Shown: positions 10,277-22,900 of the stretch, piece by piece | Layout: every line of letters begins with the position of its first letter | How positions within the stretch are numbered: the first letter of the stretch is position 1 | DNA from: Tritrichomonas musculus | Lineage: Eukaryota; Parabasalia; Tritrichomonadida; Tritrichomonadidae | Reading direction: 5' to 3' | Assembly: GCA_039105265.1 (NCBI GenBank) | Contig: JAPFFF010000020.1 | Coordinates: 1,753,001 to 1,817,000 of the forward strand | Length of the DNA: 64,000 nucleotides | Notes under the pieces: generated by a model | The model's input: only the letters and a program-made list of their open reading frames with translations | Database searches by the model: none | Told to the model about the DNA's origin: nothing | Translations under genes and position numbers: made by a program

Positions 10277-11009
10277 GTATAATCTCAATACTTAATAATC
10301 TTTACATTTTGTATATACAATGTAAATACACAGGACGATAGAAATTACATACGTATTTTTCGGTTAATTTTTTTATTTGAGAAATATTTTTATCTTCAAA
10401 AATTTAATCAATTAAAATATAAAAAGCATGAATATAAAGCAGAAATAATTTTTATTCATTTATTATTGCTAATAAATTATTAAAACTTTGATATTGCTTT
10501 GATCATTCTTTTGATGGTGTAAAATGGCACTTTATATTTACTATAAAATTCTGATTTTATTTCGACTTATTATGATTATCCAAATCGTTTTGATTTATTT
10601 ATTCGATGTATTTGAATTATTTCTATATAAATTACCCTTTTATAAAATTACCCTTGTGCGAAATTATGTGGGAGAAGGGTATAAGACAAAAAATATTTGA
10701 ATTATCCGAAAATATTAAAAATGATATAGGCTTGTTATTCTGATATCAATTATCAGGTTTGGCACTTTTTTTAACTCAGATAATCGATAATAAAATGCTA
10801 TCGATTGGAACCTTTAATTGATGAATTCGATTATCATGTATGAAATGTGATACAAAAAAAATATGCTTTTGATATCGAATCTTGATTAATCGAAAATAAT
10901 ACCTGAAAAAAACATTAAAAATAGTATTTTAATGGCATAAAATAAATATATTCTAACTTATTATGTAAAAGAATAAGCTTTTATTAAATCGAAATTAAAA
11001 TTGTTTTCA
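10277..11009. other. AT-rich intergenic stretch
   Basis: No coding frame or RNA recognised. There is a short inverted repeat (AATCGATA / TATCGATT) at 10782-10806. Confidence 0.55.
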
Positions 11010-11607
11010 GAATCCGTTACCCATCATAAATTACATAGACGGTTATCTTTACGATTGCGGTTTTTATGATCGACTTATTTTTTGTGAACAGGATCATCGT
11101 TAGGCAAAAATTGTTTGGCAATAATAACGTGTTTTAAATAGTTTGCACCATTCAAATTAACCGTCAAATAACATTCATTATGTTTTGAATCTTTCAATGG
11201 TTTACGTGTCTTCTTATTTCTTATGGTGAAAGGGTATTTATTTAAAATCTTATAGTCATTTATAAAGCCTTTTAATGGAACAAAGCTCATTTTTCAAATA
11301 CAAAAAATTAATCTAATGGTCGTTCACCAAATTCTTGGAAGTCATGTTTTCTCGTATTGTTATTAAGAATATATCGAATACACCAGCTGTTACTACGAGG
11401 CACTTCTAAATGAGCATTATGACCAAATAAGCTCTTAACACACTTCATATCTTCTGGTTTTTTGAAATAAATGAATGCATGACCATGATATCTGCCATTC
11501 TCACAAGTATCCTCACATGTACATAGATAAGTGGAGTTATCTGGCAGTTCTTTATGGTATTCATGTATCCAGAATGTGATCATATAGTTCCTTCTTTTTC
11601 CCCACAT
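11010..11607 (-). mobile_element. Fossil element: HUH-type Rep domain followed by NUMOD4/HNH-like endonuclease
   Basis: Two minus-strand open frames lie 17 bases apart. The first (11607 down to 11308) begins MWGKRRNYMITFWIHEYH. It carries an HUH-like YHGHAFIYF segment and a later WCIRY segment, and ends near FGERP. This is the order and size of the rolling-circle endonuclease domain of CRESS-DNA virus Reps. The second (11290 down to 11075) begins MSFVPLKGF and has a YLTVNLNGANYLKHV segment typical of NUMOD4-HNH homing-type endonucleases; family similarity continues to about 11010. The element looks broken, with about two or three breaks, and is short of a full Rep. Age is unclear, but the domains are still easy to recognise. 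It may be an endogenised CRESS-like sequence or a host-domesticated remnant. Confidence 0.55.
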
Positions 11608-11696
11608 TTGTTTTTGATATGAAGAAAAAATATAAATATAAAAATAAAAATAGAGAAAAAAATTTTATAAATGACCTTGGTGAAATCATCGGCTCA

Positions 11697-11734
11697 GTTA
11701 GGTCTGGGCGACCGTTAAGGGCGCACAGCCTAAC
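11697..11734. repeat. GC-rich imperfect hairpin upstream of the Rep fossil
   Basis: The arms GTTAGGTCTGGGCG and CGCACAGCCTAAC (with a small bulge) enclose a loop around CCGTTAA. It is one of very few GC-rich spots here and lies about 90 bases before the Rep-like frame. CRESS replication origins are stem-loops, but the standard nonanucleotide is not in the loop, so this link is only a guess. Confidence 0.5.
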
Positions 11735-12744
11735 GTATACTACTTATTTTGATTATTATTAATTGTTGAAAAATTTGCTTGGGATCTAGTAGATCTATCA
11801 AGACTTGTTTCGGTATTTGGTTTGGAAGCATCACTTTGTAGTGTTGGACCTTTGCTTGTAGAAAAACTTTGACCCACTAATTAAAAAAATAATTTCAATG
11901 GTATTGAAAAAATTGAGAGAAAATATTTAAACAATTTCAATATATTCACAAAATTGAATGGTTTGGCTTTTGGAATGTAGTTTATATTTTAAACAGCAAA
12001 AGGTAAGAATCAAAATTTTGTGATTTGGGTCCTGAGATGATGTTCTTGCCAGCAATATGTAATTTGATTTCGATAAAGAGTTTCAATAAAAAGCTACAAA
12101 AGTATGCAAACAATGCGCAATTGTATTTCAATTTACCACTTATACTCCTATTAATCAATTCATAAATTTGATAATTATCTATTTATTTCGAATATTCAAT
12201 ATTTTCATTACTTAGATATCTAAGTAATTCATTTTTCGGTTATATCTGAGATTCTTCATCATATTTTACATACAATAACTCCAGTAAATGCTATGAATTG
12301 CGTTTTAAATTTTATATATATATCAATGATATTCAAAAATTCTCATAGATAATATACATGAATTCGTATTAAATATGTAGTAAATCAAATATACTTTCAT
12401 GCTATACTGTTTATACTTCTTTGCTTTCTTTTTTCATCGAAGAAAAGCCGATAATTATTCATAAATATAAACGTATTATCAAACAGTCATTATGTAAAAA
12501 ACCAAATATTTCTAGAAAATGATGAAGAAAATGATATTAATTTTGTGGAAAATGCAATTATTAAATTAAATTTTTCATTTTATACATAAATTAAGCAGAA
12601 TTAAATAAAAGATAATTAAATAAAAAATGATTTTTTAAAAAACCTTTTATTCATTGTTTTCTCATAATGATTAAATTATTAATGATGATAACAATTTCAA
12701 AAAGAAGATGATGATCATAATGAAGACGAAAAAAAGATGATGAT
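11735..12744. other. Intergenic, with one short open fragment
   Basis: Mostly AT-rich. On the minus strand a roughly 45-codon Ser/Thr/Asn-rich open piece without a start ends at a stop at 11740-11742; it is too short to name. Nothing else was seen. Confidence 0.5.
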
Positions 12745-12842
12745 GATTGAATTGAAGAAGAAGAAGAAGTTGATTGAATTGAAGAAGAAGATACTGATTG
12801 AATTGAAGAAGAAGATACTGATTGAATTGAAGAAGAAGAAGT
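12745..12842. repeat. Purine-rich tandem repeat (24-27 bp units)
   Basis: Four units of GATTGAATTGAAGAAGAAG with variable endings (GTT or ATACT). It ends about 35 bases before the first plausible ATG of the broken gene at 12879, so it occupies that gene's promoter position. Confidence 0.75.
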
Positions 12843-12878
12843 TAACTGGCATTCATTCAATTCAATTCATGTCAAATC

Positions 12879-13771
12879 ATGTCAAATCCATCTATTGGAA
12901 CCGCTGCTGATGAAAAGAAAATATTAGGTGCTGCTGTTGAAAAATATGGTGATAATCAGTTTGCATAGTGCCCAAAATGTTATACCATTTAGAATGATAA
13001 AGCTGATGGTTCCCTGGAAACTAAATCATTAAAAGTCAAAGGCGTATCATTAAAGCAAAACTGCAAAATCCATCCATCAAGTTATCTTAGTGTAATCCAT
13101 GACAACAAAGTCTTGAAAGGTAAGAATATCAATCTTCAAATGAATCATAAACATAATTCTGATGGAAAGATTTCTATACAAATGTCTAAGGTAACTATTA
13201 AGAAGAATTCATTAATGGGTTATTGAAAGATGATAGTATTGAAGGATCAATTTGTATTCCTTTCATTAAAGGTTTGACTGCTAAAGATGTTGTTTTCAAA
13301 TCATGTGAAGAGTATGCTAAAGAATGTAAGAATGAAATCAAAAATATTATGGAAGATGATGAAGATATCAATGAAATGCTTGAGTTTGGAAAAAGTATTC
13401 TTGGAAATGAATCCATGCTTTGTGAAGTCTCTGCAAATGATACTTCTGATTTTGATGAATGTCTTTGGGATTTACCATTGAGAATAAGACTTGATGGAAA
13501 CTTTAAGATTACATTCAACAAATCCATACATGGGTCCTGTGATGGTGGACATATCGGTGACATTAAATGTAGAAATCAGACAGGAATGGTTTTGAGTGTA
13601 AATGAAACATCTTGTTCTGCTGTAATTGACATTGATATTGACAAAAAATTATCCCAAGAGAAGAAATTTGAAATTAGACAATCATCACTTAGCAAACTCT
13701 CTGAAGATGATATCTTTGTTGAGTCTGGAAGTGGAGGTCGCATAAAAAAATTATTTCTTCTTGATATTTAG
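12879..13771 (+). pseudogene. Unidentified broken gene (about 300 codons)
   Basis: From ATG at 12879 a protein-like sequence begins MSNPSIGTAADEKKILGAAV. It includes a C-P-K-C pair and ends ...GGRIKKLFLLDI at 13771. The last 182 codons (from 13223) form one clean open frame rich in Asp, Glu, Ser and Cys. The codon pattern is much less AT-extreme than the flanks on either side, supporting a former gene. It looks broken, with about three breaks, all in the first 40%. I do not recognise the family. It could be a host gene or a mobile-element gene. An alternative is that only the 13223-13771 part is expressed. Confidence 0.5.
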
Positions 13772-14052
13772 TATTTTAATTTTACATATATATACAATTA
13801 ATTTTGTATCATACTTTGTTGAATTTTGTTCCACGGATTCAGCTATAAAATCAATTTTATTTTTCATAAAAATTTGAATGGTTTATATATATTTATCACA
13901 AATTTATTTTGTAACTTAATGCTGAATTCAAGGAAGTTCAATAATTAATATAGTGATTAATTTCGTTATATAAACGTATAAAATATGAATATATCTATAT
14001 TTACCTCAAATCACAATTTTTACGAGATTTATACTCATCTTATTATTTGATT

Positions 14053-15430
14053 AGAAGTGCGAGAACTAAAATAACGTATTTTTTGTTTTAAAAAAGGATT
14101 GATTTTTCAAAAAATAATTCGTTAGCCTTATGTTTTTTTAATAAAATAAAGTATATAATTGATTATGTATATTACATATCAGTATCAAACTATTTGAAAG
14201 TTCATACGTCGAAATTTAAATTTTACATATTTTCAAGAATATGATTGAAGTTGAACCAATATTGATTATTTATTCATTTCATCATATTCTAAATAATATT
14301 ATTGATATAATTTCTAATTAATATATATATAATATTATAATATAAATGAGATAAATTTATTTTAACAAAAAAATTATAGAAAACATAAATATCTAGCTAT
14401 AATATTAATTTTATGGGGATAATAATTTTATATTAGAATTAAATTATATTGTATGATATTATATTATGATTATTTATAAATCCACTCGACGGGCGTAGTT
14501 TTATTTTTATATTCACAAAAAGTTATAAAAGAATTGAGTAGAAATGTTCGTTAGGCTTAAATCCCCTCAAAATTCAATGCAATGTTCGTTAGGCTTAAAT
14601 CCCCTCAAAATTCTGTACATATTCCGTTATATAATATTTTATTAATATTTCTTAAATATCAGTAAATTAAAAATAAATAAAAAGTAATATATAATTTTTG
14701 GACGAAATTTATTTTAAAAAATATTTTTTTTTATCTTGAAATAGCAAACAGAGGACAGATCTTATCTTCAATAATTTTATAAATCTACTTTCACACTTTA
14801 TACGCTTAATACTTTCATTAAATTAAATAATAATATAATAATAACAGGCTATTATAATGAATAAGACTAAAATAAATAATTATCAAGAATTTCAGATTAT
14901 ATCTATATAAACCATGCATTATTCGTTAAAGAAATAATTATTAAACCAATTAAATATCAGTTATTTGTCAAATGACAACAATAAAACATATTTTTGAGAA
15001 TCTTTGTTTCATAATCGTAACTTTTAACCAAGGAAATAATTTAATTTATGAATTATCAAATAATATCATTGATATTAGTAATAATATATCATTTTATGCT
15101 ATATTCTTTGTTTGTTTAAATTTCGAATATTGAAATCCTTTAATTGCTCAACGATTACAAAAGTTAAAAATGTGAATATTTAAATTATTTTATTTAAACA
15201 AATATAAAAATTACCTTAAAAAACAAATTATTTGGTGCTCTTTTTTTTTTTTTTTAGAAATAAAAATTTGAATTGTTTATTTTCTCATATTCAATTTTAA
15301 AATCAATATACTATTACTTGTAGCGAACCAAATTAAACAATTATACATTAATTATACATTATTTTACCTGTGTAAATAAATATCTAAATTTGAAATAAAT
15401 TGGTTAACCAAAGGTAGTTCTCGCACCTCT
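14053..15430. mobile_element. Non-autonomous DNA transposon with 16-bp TIRs and 8-bp target-site duplication
   Basis: The left end AGAAGTGCGAGAACTA (14053-14068) is matched in inverted orientation by TAGTTCTCGCACCTCT (15415-15430), with one mismatch in 16. Both sides are flanked by the direct repeat ATTTGATT (14045-14052 and 15431-15438). This is the structure expected of a cut-and-paste transposon. The 1378-bp interior is AT-rich, has no coding frame and contains a 33-bp duplication at 14543. An 8-bp duplication suggests a hAT-like family. The ends can also be read as a 6-bp TTTGAT duplication with TIRs starting TAG, so the superfamily is left open. Near-perfect ends suggest fairly recent insertion. 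Confidence 0.75.
14543..14613. repeat. 33-bp tandem duplication inside the TIR element
   Basis: A 33-bp block beginning AATGTTCGTTAGGCTTAAAT occurs at 14543-14575 and 14581-14613, identical as far as I can see, with a 5-base spacer. It contains CCCC in an otherwise AT-rich interior. It could be an internal binding site of the transposon. Confidence 0.85.
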
Positions 15431-15438
15431 ATTTGATT

Positions 15439-16317
15439 TATACAAAAATTATTTTAAATGATATATTTAAAAACTTTCAATATAATTATCTGCTTTTATG
15501 ACAATATGATATATGATATTAGTTTTCTTCATCATTTTTGATGAGATTTATAATTGAATGGTTTATTTTTTAACGTACGAAAAAACAATTCAAATAAAAA
15601 GAGTGAATCCTAGCTGAATTGATGGAGCACTTTTTTTGATTTTTTGATATATCATCAAGCATCAAATGGTACAATAAATGAACATGTTTTTGAAAATCAA
15701 ACATTAATATATATTAAATAATTGGTGATATAGAATTTTTTTCTGTAATTTTTCATTAACCATTTGAGTTATGGCTTATGAAATGCAATTAAATATAAAC
15801 AACTAATAATAATAAATATGAATTGATGCTTCATTCCTACATAATACAAATAGGATATAAATTATGATCATTTTAAAATATAATATCATCTCCTTCATAT
15901 CAGTTGAAAATTCCAATTGGTTGGCATAAATATAATGATATACACTGCTATAACAATAATCAGTAATATGAAATGACAAAATCAAGTTTGAGTATTCAAA
16001 AAGTTTAATGTGAAGTCAGCACTATTACATCTATATAAAACTAATTGAATATATTAATCTCCGCATCTGCTGGATATTCTGGCTCCAAAGCCTTTCAAAC
16101 AATTGATATATAATCAAATAATAAAATGCATAATTATTATAAAAAAATACTTCATATTCAAATACTTTTCTCTATAAAAAAATTCAAAGAAAAAGAGTGT
16201 AAATACCTTTCAAAAAAGAATATAAAATGAAACAATTTCTTTATCTTAGACAACATTATCTAATGAAAATATATAAATTCTTATATTACAATCCAATATT
16301 TTGTCCAACTTTTAATC
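15439..16317. other. Intergenic stretch between two mobile-element remnants
   Basis: AT-rich. No frame or structure that I can support. Confidence 0.5.
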
Positions 16318-16488
16318 TCGGGCAATTGCCCGAGCAAAATACACGGGCAAAGACGAGCAATGTCACTTTTTTTAAGAACGGGCAAGACGGGCACGGGCAA
16401 GTACGGGCAAACACGGGCACGGGCACTGCCCGTGGCCCGTCATTTTTACGGGCAATTTGCCCGTGCCCGTGCCCGTCCATCATCCCTG
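16318..16488. mobile_element. GC-rich hAT-like transposon end with CGGGCA sub-repeats
   Basis: About ten CGGGCA or inverted TGCCCG units are packed into 170 bp, including palindromes such as CGGGCAATTGCCCG. The right boundary reads CATCATCCCTG, the complement of CAGGGATGATG. CAGGG ends with dense GC sub-terminal repeats are typical of hAT elements. The other end (CAGGGATG) was not found in the window, so this looks like a solo end. Its base composition is utterly unlike the flanks. Confidence 0.55.
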
Positions 16489-16932
16489 TTTTTCAATCAA
16501 TAAACATTTTTACAGTTATAAAAAACAAAAATTGATATTTAATTATTTTATCAAAATTAAATTATTTTTTATATTTTAAAAATTTAAAATATAGCATATA
16601 TAAAACATTTTAATGAAGATAAAGATAAATTATTTTTCCCGCGAAATACGTTATTTTTTATTTAATCGGAATAACTTTTTCATTCTTTAACGGAGATTTT
16701 GAATGATTGATTGAAAATTTGCCCACTACGTTAAAACATATTTACTCCTAATATTTTTATCATTTTATTAAATCAAAGGTATTAATTAACTTAAATAAAT
16801 TATATAAATATTAAATTAATAAATAATACCAAATATTATAGATTATTAAAGAGTGTTTATTAAAACCAAATTATGGATTCACAAAATTTGAATAAACTTT
16901 TTGAAAAACCATAGCGAAAAAAACGGGGAAAA
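16489..16932. other. AT-rich 5' flank of the giant BspA gene
   Basis: No gene seen. It ends in the Inr-like site at 16933. Confidence 0.5.
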
Positions 16933-16940
16933 TCATAGTA
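16933..16940 (+). promoter_or_regulatory. Possible initiator (Inr) of the giant BspA-like gene
   Basis: TCATAGTA fits the trichomonad Inr pattern TCA-Y-W and lies directly before the ATG. The very short leader implied is usual in trichomonads. Weak evidence on its own in AT-rich DNA. Confidence 0.3.
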
Positions 16941-19900
16941 ATGGAGGAAAGTGAAATAGAAGGATCACCTAATCTACCATTTACTAAATTAACTCGAGAC
17001 AAAGATGATTTAAGTTCAGAAACTTATGTTAAGTCTCTGCATAATTTTAATGATTATATATATGATATTCGTTTTAACAAAGATAGTCCCCTGGAAACAA
17101 TTAATCCAAAATACATTAATTATCCTCACTTATATTCAATAACATTACCACCAAGTTTGATCACAATTAAACCTGGATCGTTTCAAAGATGTCTTGATCT
17201 ATTCCAAGTTATTTTTCTAAAAAATGATGACAATGAAAATTTACTCAAATATATAGGAAAATATGCGTTCCGCGGCACAAGTTTAGAATCAATTACAATT
17301 ACAGCCAATGTTCAACAAATAGGAGATTACTGTTTTCCTACTTCCTTAAAATCGATTGTATTTGAAGAAAACGCACGAAACCTCGAAAAGATTGGCAATC
17401 ATGCTTTTGATGGTGCTCAATTTGAAACATTTTTTATGCCATCCAATACCAAACCATTTTTAAACTCAGATTGTATTTTTAAAGATTGCAAACAATTACA
17501 TACCATTGTTTTTGACAGATCCGTCAACAAAGACGAACCCGCTCCTACAGATCGCGAAGAAGAGGACGAATTTGAATCGATGCCGGAAAAGAAAGAAAAT
17601 TTTTTTAAAAAGTATCATAGATATGAAGCAATGTCGGGCAGATTTTGCGGATATTACGAAGAAGAAGATATTGAGTCATATGACATTCCTTCCTATGATC
17701 CAGCAAGAAGCTACATGTTTAGTGGGATCAAGCTTGAAAAGCTTGAAATTTTTTCTTCAAAAATAAACAATTTTTTCTTTAGTAACACCCCGTATCTTAC
17801 GATGATAGAAATCCCATCAAAAGAGAACAGTAGATATGTCAAAGAAAGAGGGATTCTCTACACGAAGAACCAAAAAAAGCTAATTGTTGCTGAGAGAAAT
17901 ATCAAGGATGCTACGATTCCATCGAAATGCAAGATCATTTCCAATTATGCATTCAATTTTGATAGCTTTGAAAAAGTTTCCTTTGAAAAAAATTCAGAGC
18001 TTGAAGAAATTTCTGTTTTTGCTTTTTCTGAATCTAATATCAAAAAGTTGACGATTCCAGATTCAGTTGACAATATCAACCTTGCTGCCTTTTATAAATG
18101 CAGGCTGCTAGAGTCAGTCAATCTGCCAAACTCACTTAGAAAGGTCGGCCAAATATCTTTCTCATTCACAAAGCTGACAGAAGTGACGATACCAAAAAGT
18201 GTCATCGTAATTGAATATGGCAGTTTCTATCAATGCTCTCAATTGAAAAAAATTGAGTTTGAAAATGAATCAAATCTTCTCTGTATTGAACCATTCGCCT
18301 TTGCTAAAACTAGCATTGAAAAAGTGGACCTCCCAAATAGTTGCATATCTTTGGGCGAATACTGCTTCGCAAACTGCGAAAACTTGAAGATTTTCAATAT
18401 TAAAAAAGATTCCTATTTGGAAAAAATCGGCCAAGGGTGCTTTAAAGGGACCCAAATTGAAGAGTTCACGTTACCTTTATATATTAAAACTTTTGACCTT
18501 TCCTACACTGAAGCAAAAGTTGTTAATGTTGCTAATGATTGTCAATACTTGAATCAATTCTATTCATTGTCGTCGACACAGATAACGACTATTACAATAC
18601 CACCAACAGTTCGAACAATCACAAAGCATGCCTTCTTTTGCTGCTCTAGCTTGAAAGAGGTCAAAATATTTAACCTTTCAGACTCAAATCTTAATGAAAT
18701 TGAAATTGCAGCTTTTTATGGTTGCGTTTCTTTGACCACTTTTGACCTTCCTAAAACGGTTAGGACATTCAAAAGTGAATGCTTTAAGAACACTCCTAAT
18801 TACAATGCCCAAATAAACTTGATAGTCGATGACAAAGAGATCTGCATTGAAAATAATGCATTTGAAAACTCGGGTATAACGAGTTTTAAGTCAAAAAGTA
18901 AAAAAATTGAGGTGTCAAGATTGGCCTTTAAAGACTGTCAAAAATTGACCTTGTTCTCTTCTGATGTTGAAATCGAATGTGCTATTAAAGAGTCTTCATT
19001 CATGAATTGTAGCTCTTTGAAGACTGTCAAATTAACTAAAGATGTTCCTAAAATTGAAATTGGTGAAAGTTGCTTCATGAATTCATCAATTGAGTCATTC
19101 GATGTTCCTGTTGAATTAAAAGACATACCTAAAAGCTGCTTCAAAAACTGCAAAAAATTGAAACAAATTAAAATTCACAATAATTCAAGACTTGAACATT
19201 TATATAATGAAGCCTTCTATAACTCAGGAATTGAATCAATTTTCATTTCATTTAAAATTGTAAAAATTCATAAAAGTTGCTTTGAAAATTGTGAAAAATT
19301 GAAAGAAGTTTCTTTTGCAAAAGACAAACCTAGCTTAAAAATTGGTGAAAGAGCTTTTGCTAATTCTGGACTTGAACAATTTTACGTCGGTAAATTCATC
19401 TGGACAATTGGCTGTTCATGCTTTGAAAATTGCTCAAATCTGAAAAAATTGACATTTTCGAGTAGTTCACCCATTTATGTTATTAAAGAGAGCACTTTTC
19501 GTTCATCAGGAATTGAAAGTTTGATACTTCCTAAAAAAGTTGAATTTATCCAAAAACATGCATTTGAAAATTGCCAAAATTTGCAAACCGTCACTTTTAA
19601 TTATAGTAATGTACAAATATCAAAATATGCCTTTTCTGACTGTTCAAATCTTTGTAAAATCAAATGCAAATCAGAAATTACTGTTGAAATAATTCAAAAA
19701 GAAGACTGGTATCAATTACCAATTCAAATCAAGTTCAATCAAGTACAGATTGATAAAAACATTATTGATCGAATTTTTGTAAGCAAAATACCATTCTTAG
19801 ACAGCATTCCAAGCCCGATTTGGCAATATTCTCTTCAGATGAACAAGAAATGGGGAACAATGAAGAATGTTCAAACTTATTCATTTTATAATTTTGTAGT

Positions 19901-22900
19901 TGAATATCATGAAGGTGGCTATTATTTTGATAGTATGAAAGAACTTTTGTTTGTTGACTTTTTGATTGAAGAAATAACAATTCCTAAAGAAACAAAAGTG
20001 ATTGAACAGAGTGCTCTCAAATTTTCTAATGTAAAGAAAATTAATTTCGAAGAAGATTCACAACTTACCAAAATCAGTGATTTTTCATTTGAAAGTCTTC
20101 CAATTGAAGAAATTTCAATCCCAGATACTGTCACTTTTATCGGTGAGTCAGCATTTAGGGATTGCTTTTCATTAAAGAAGGTTCAAATTAATGCAACAAG
20201 CCAGTTGAAAACAATTGGACCAAATGCATTTGAAAAGACCTCAATAGAACAAATTCTTTTCCCTTCTAAATTGACAACTGTTGGTGATTATGCATTTTAT
20301 GAATGCTTTAAGTTGACTGAAGTTGAGAATCAATCAAATAAAATAACATTTGGTGAGCATTCATTCCAACGTTCATCGATTGAAAAAATCAATTTCCCAG
20401 TCAATTCGACATTTGCTTATTCAGCATTTAAGGAATGCTCTAAATTGAAGGCATTGAATTTTCTTGATAAACCTAAAAAAGTCATTTTTGAAGAAGAATC
20501 ATTCGCTTTAAGTGGACTTGAAGAACTGAAATTGAAAGGAAATTTTGATATTAAAGAAAATGCATTCATTTTTTGTCCATTTTTACAAACACTTTCATTA
20601 GGTAGCAAATATATTAAAGTTCTTGATAATTCATTATCTTGTTCAAACATTAGTGTTTGCATATTGAACTTGCAATTCTTACTAGATGAAAACAATTATG
20701 AAAGACAAACATTCATTAATAGTTGCATTGATAAAATTCGTTCATCAAAGATTAAAAAATGTTCTTTAAAGTTATCTTTTATTAATAAACAAAAAGAAGA
20801 AGAATCATACAACGAAGAATGCATTTTAAATCATCGTTGTTTCGTCCTTAATGAATCTTTGGTTTATGCAGATCTCATTGATAATACTTTGTTGTTTGAA
20901 GAGCCACCAGCTGACAAAAAAGAGATAATTAAAAAGAACGAAGTTCTTCAAGTTCCTAGCAAAGTGAAAAAGTTGGACTTTCCAGCAATGACTCATGTTA
21001 AAAGAATCATATGGGCTTCTGATTGCCTCGTTGATGATCTAGGCAGTGAAGGCAACTTTTCATATTATCGATTGACTGAAATAATGATTCCAAAATTGGT
21101 GACAAAAATTCCTAATAAATTGTTCTTAAATTGTCACTTTTTGAAAACCGTCAAATTTGAAGAAGGATCAATTTTGGAAGAAGTTGGAGAATTTGCCTTC
21201 TTTAGCATAAAGATCGCTAAAATTATACTTCCAACTACTTGTAAAGTTATTGGTAATTGCGCCTTCATGAATTGCTGCAATTTGAAAGAAGTCTCTTTCG
21301 AAGGTGAAACAATCGGTGACAGCGCATTTCAACAGACAGGATTGTTGTCATTCAATTTGTCTAATAAGACTAGAACTATTGGTTCTGATGCTTTTCGTTA
21401 TTGTCATTCATTGACGTCTTTTGAAATTGATATTGATGATTCAATTTTGAGTGAAATTGGCATTTCTGCATTGGCTGAAACACCAATAACGACAATCAAC
21501 ATTCCACGAAATGTTGAAAAAATAGAAAAATTCACTTTTGAAGGTTGTCGGTTTTTAAGAGAGGTCAATATTTCACCTTTCTCAAAACTTGAAAAAATTG
21601 ATTCTCAAGCATTTTTAGCAAATGAATCATTGAAAAGAATCAACATTCCTAAATCAATCTTATATTTGTTCAATGAGAATTTTCTTAAAGAACCACCTGA
21701 AATTTCACCAATGTATTACAATTGTCAATCCTTTGATGCCATTGAAAATCAAAGGCAAAAAGTAAATGAACAACAAGGAAAAGAAGAAATTGAAACATGT
21801 TCATTAATATTTAACTTTTCTGAAGGTAATACTGTTAAATCATTAATTAATAGATGCTATGTCATCAATCAAGAATTGGTCTATGCTAATCAGATCGACA
21901 ATGCTTTATTAACAGAGAAGATACCGTTGGAAGACAAAAACAAAGGCAAACCAAAACCAAATGAAATTTTACAGGTTCCTAATCCTGTCATTAAATTGAA
22001 TTTCCCACCGATGCCACACATTAAAAAGATCCAATGGGGCAATAAATGCATTGTTAATGACATCGGCCCACCAGGTTTCTTCTCTTATTATAGACTGACC
22101 GAAATAACGATTCCTAAATTGGTTGAAGTTATACCTGAACGTTTATTTGAACATTGCCATTTCTTAAGAAATGTTCAATTTGAAAAGGGATCAAAATTGA
22201 GAGAAATCGGTGCATTTAGTTTTGCCAATACTAAAGTAGAAAAAGTCTTTCTACCTAAGACAGTTGAAGTGATTAGGGCTTCAGCATTCTTCAATAATCA
22301 ATACTTACAAGATATTCTTTTTGAAGGTGAAGAAATTGAAGATGAAGCTTTCTCACAGACAGGACTGACTGTTTTTTCATTATCAAACAACACCAAATCA
22401 ATTGGTGATGGTGTTTTCCGTTATTGCCGTTCATTGACAACAATCAAAATAAATATTTTAAGTTCTAATTTGTCTGAAATTGGCTCTTATGCATTTTCAG
22501 AGACAGGAATTACAACAATCAACATTCCTCAAAATGTTAAAGTAATTAAATCATTCACATTTGACGGTTGCACTGCTTTGAAAGAGGTCAATTTTTCACC
22601 AATAACAAAACTCGAAAAAATTGAAAAAAATGCATTTCCAGTCAATTCATCATTAACTAAGATCAACCTTCCAAAGTCAGTTGTTGATCTCTTTAATAAA
22701 TTAATTAAAGCACCAACAATGCAATCAATCATGTATGATTCAGATCTTTACTTTGATGTCATCGATCATGAACAACCAATCAAAGTTAATCAGTCTGAAA
22801 TAGAAACATGCAGTTTATTATTGAACTTTTGTAAAGAAAATCCATGCAATTCATTCACTAACAAATGTTATGTTATTGACAGTGAATTGGTCTATGCAGA

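Noticed and set aside
10782-10806. Short inverted repeat AATCGATA / TATCGATT
   Set aside because: Eight-base arms are common by chance here.
12651-12860. Minus-strand Ser-rich frame
   Set aside because: Produced by the purine-rich 24-27-bp repeat.
12879-13771. Reassigned stop codons (alternative code) to keep this gene whole
   Set aside because: All other genes in the window use the standard code and this one also shows a frame change, so decay is simpler.
4753-16210. Shared 16-mer GAGTGTAAATACCTTT at 4753 and 16195
   Set aside because: One exact 16-base match is expected by chance in 64 kb of AT-biased DNA, and the flanks do not match.
16227-16535. 102-codon plus-strand frame and its antisense partner
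   Set aside because: They run through the CGGGCA sub-repeats of the hAT-like end; the composition is that of a repeat, not a protein.
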